This document shows, piece by piece, positions 32,142 to 33,291 of a stretch of 33,291 bases of DNA (positions are counted from its first letter, which is position 1; every line of letters starts with the position of its first letter). This DNA is from Acholeplasmataceae bacterium (lineage in GTDB: Bacteria > Bacillota_I > Bacilli_A > Acholeplasmatales > Acholeplasmataceae): assembly GCA_021736335.1 (NCBI GenBank), contig JAIPGC010000010.1:1-33291 (forward strand). The letters are read 5' to 3'. Under the pieces are notes generated by a model, which searched no databases, had not been told where the DNA came from, and saw nothing but the letters and a program-made list of their open reading frames with translations. The position numbers and the translations under genes are program-made.

Positions 32142-32523
32142 GGCAACTTCCTCCTTTTGTAACAATTCCTAATTTATTTGGAGTTGTAATATGATTGGAT
32201 ACGGACCTGCTTAAATCTGTTAGAAATGCATTTAACTCATCTTGAAATTGTCTTTCTAACTCGAAATATGTGACAACTTCTGGTTTCTGATATAATTCAG
32301 ATTTCGCTTGACTAAACAATTTTATTGTTTCTTTATAATCTGGGTGATACGTGCCACCTTCATTCATGATTTGATCGTAAGCTTTTTTCGCTTCTTGAAA
32401 TTTTGTGATTTCATCTTGATATAATCTAATAATCATCTGATCAAATGATTTGATAGCTTGATACATGGGATCATTTTTTATTTCATCAAGAACTTGATAA
32501 GCTTGCATGATGATATCAGTCAT
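32131..32523 (-). CDS. ylbF: YlbF-family protein, RNase Y regulator-type
   Basis: The protein has about 130 residues, mostly helical, of the YlbF/YmcA (DUF964) family; in Bacillus these join YaaT in the Y-complex that directs RNase Y. The start is the ATG at 32523, with AAGGAAG upstream; an earlier in-frame ATG adds 16 residues lying within rsuA. Features include the N-terminal MTDIIMQAYQVLDEIKNDP and the helix YFELERQFQDELNAFLTDLS. The C-terminal tail carries a Cys-His pair (GGSCHVR). It overlaps rsuA by 8 bp and ylbG by 11 bp. Confidence 0.8.
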   Translation of the reverse strand: MTDIIMQAYQVLDEIKNDPMYQAIKSFDQMIIRLYQDEITKFQEAKKAYDQIMNEGGTYHPDYKETIKLFSQAKSELYQKPEVVTYFELERQFQDELNAFLTDLSRSVSNHITTPNKLGIVTKGGSCHVR

Positions 32524-33205
32524 ATAGTTCTTCCTTTCGAAACTCAACATACTCACCGCTTGGTAATTCATTAAGTTTTAATTTTCCTATTTGAATACGT
32601 TTTAATTTTAACACTAAAAACCCAACTGCTTCAAACATCCGCTTCACTTGATGGAATTTTCCTTCATCAATTGTAATCCAAGCAATGTTACTTTTTGATT
32701 CAACCACCAACGCATGAGCCGTATATTCTTGGTTTCTACCGTCTTTGATAGCGATTCCTTGTCTTAGGGTGACATGCTGATCAAAATCGCGATCAAGGAG
32801 AACCTCATAGGTTTTAGGCACATGTGATTTAGGAAGTGTGACTTGATGTGCAAATGCACCATCGGTTGTTAATATTAATAATCCTTCAGAATCTAAATCT
32901 AGTCTACCTGCAATTGCATAGTCAAATCTGTTATATGGTTCTTTGAGTAAGTCAACAACACAAGGATATTTTTCATCATGGTTTGCTGATAGGTAACCAC
33001 AGGGTTTATTCATGGCTAAATAAATGGGGTATTTATAGAAAATAGGTTTTCCATCTAGATATATCGTATCTAAGTTAGGATCAATTTCAAAACTAGTAGA
33101 AAGAATACGAATATCATCAAAAACCACTTGGTGTTCCCTTAAAAAAGTCTTTATTTCGCTTCTTGTTCCATATTTTAAGTTGCTTAGAAATTTATCAATA
33201 CGCAT
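32516..33205 (-). CDS. rsuA: 16S rRNA pseudouridine synthase, RsuA family
   Basis: Isomerises a uridine of rRNA (RsuA acts on U516 of 16S). An N-terminal S4-like domain (MRIDKFLSNLKYGTRSEIK, about residues 1-55) is followed by the catalytic domain with AMNKPCGYLSA and the catalytic Asp in AGRLDLDSEGLLILT; EGKFHQVKRMFEAVG closes the signature. It has about 229 residues. Two ATGs are adjacent; the one at 33205 is seven bases from AAGGAG and is preferred over 33208, only four away. RluB/RluE-type specificity cannot be ruled out. Confidence 0.9.
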   Translation of the reverse strand: MRIDKFLSNLKYGTRSEIKTFLREHQVVFDDIRILSTSFEIDPNLDTIYLDGKPIFYKYPIYLAMNKPCGYLSANHDEKYPCVVDLLKEPYNRFDYAIAGRLDLDSEGLLILTTDGAFAHQVTLPKSHVPKTYEVLLDRDFDQHVTLRQGIAIKDGRNQEYTAHALVVESKSNIAWITIDEGKFHQVKRMFEAVGFLVLKLKRIQIGKLKLNELPSGEYVEFRKEELYD

Positions 33206-33219
33206 CATATAACTCCTTA

Positions 33220-33228
33220 TGATATAAT
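33220..33228 (+). promoter_or_regulatory. Extended -10 promoter for def
   Basis: TGA-TATAAT on the plus strand, about 22 bp before the start codon. It overlaps the divergent rsuA 5' region. Confidence 0.5.
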
Positions 33229-33249
33229 TGAATATGAGGTGTATGTCGA

Positions 33250-33291
33250 ATGATACTAATGAAAAATATAATTCGCGAGGGACATAAGACT
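33250..33291 (+). CDS. def: Peptide deformylase, N-terminal fragment
   Basis: The last 42 bases encode MILMKNIIREGHKT in an open frame running off the window, preceded by GAGGTG eight bases upstream. This matches the start of Firmicutes peptide deformylases (NIIREGHPTLR). The enzyme removes the formyl group from new proteins. Only 14 residues are visible, so the call rests on that short match; the metal motifs lie outside. It is divergent from rsuA. Confidence 0.65.
   Translation, partial: MILMKNIIREGHKT

Noticed and set aside
1-33291. CRISPR arrays, insertion sequences, prophage genes, tRNA genes
   Set aside because: No spaced direct repeats, transposases, phage genes or cloverleaf sequences were recognised; the single Xer gene is in its housekeeping context.

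Overview
The window is AT-rich, gene-dense chromosomal DNA from a low-GC Firmicutes-related bacterium, most likely an Acholeplasma-like mollicute (inference). It uses the standard code: rimM ends in TGA, overlapping the trmD start in ATGA, which argues against the Mycoplasma/Spiroplasma code. It encodes the MEP enzyme Dxr, a lipoteichoic-acid-synthase-type enzyme, Spx, CcpA and an ECF S component, a combination that fits Acholeplasmatales or a close relative. No peptidoglycan genes appear in this small window.

Layout, left to right. 1-390 holds tandem rRNA-type promoters firing leftward out of the window. 391-1020 holds a membrane protein of unknown function. 1054-5374 is a leftward envelope/isoprenoid operon (uppS-cdsA-dxr-rseP). 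5487-8900 is the translation operon rpsB-tsf-pyrH-frr, with a structured leader. 9017-12175 is trmFO-xer-nudix-dut, mostly overlapping genes. 12238-12900 is a tetrahydrofolate riboswitch driving a FolT-like transporter subunit.

12966-17404 is the most unusual part. A strong promoter and a cyclic-di-GMP-I (GEMM) riboswitch precede three short exported proteins, each with a signal peptide ending in A-Y-W (TasA/camelysin style). One of them ends in a CBM5/12-like aromatic module. Downstream, after a terminator and a second promoter, lie three S26B (SipW/ER-type) signal peptidase-like genes, the middle one lacking the catalytic residues, followed by ung. This reads as a c-di-GMP-controlled surface or matrix fibre system with dedicated processing enzymes.

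17466-20480 carries gapA, a CYTH protein, a small membrane protein and spx, the last with an unassigned structured leader. 20479-26510 carries pepF, then trpS under a Trp T-box, and on the other strand a Tyr T-box-tyrS-dagK-DJ-1 unit. 26517-27600 is ccpA; cre-like sites lie in two divergent intergenic regions. 27616-31900 has rplS with a leader, ltaS, and the conserved rpsP-khpA-rimM-trmD block. The right end has ylbF-ylbG downstream of an rsuA-type pseudouridine synthase, and a divergent peptide deformylase cut by the window edge.

RNA-level control is dense: two T-boxes, a THF riboswitch, a c-di-GMP riboswitch, probable ribosomal-protein leaders before rpsB and rplS, and an unidentified leader before spx. 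All assignments come from reading motifs by eye; no searches were run.
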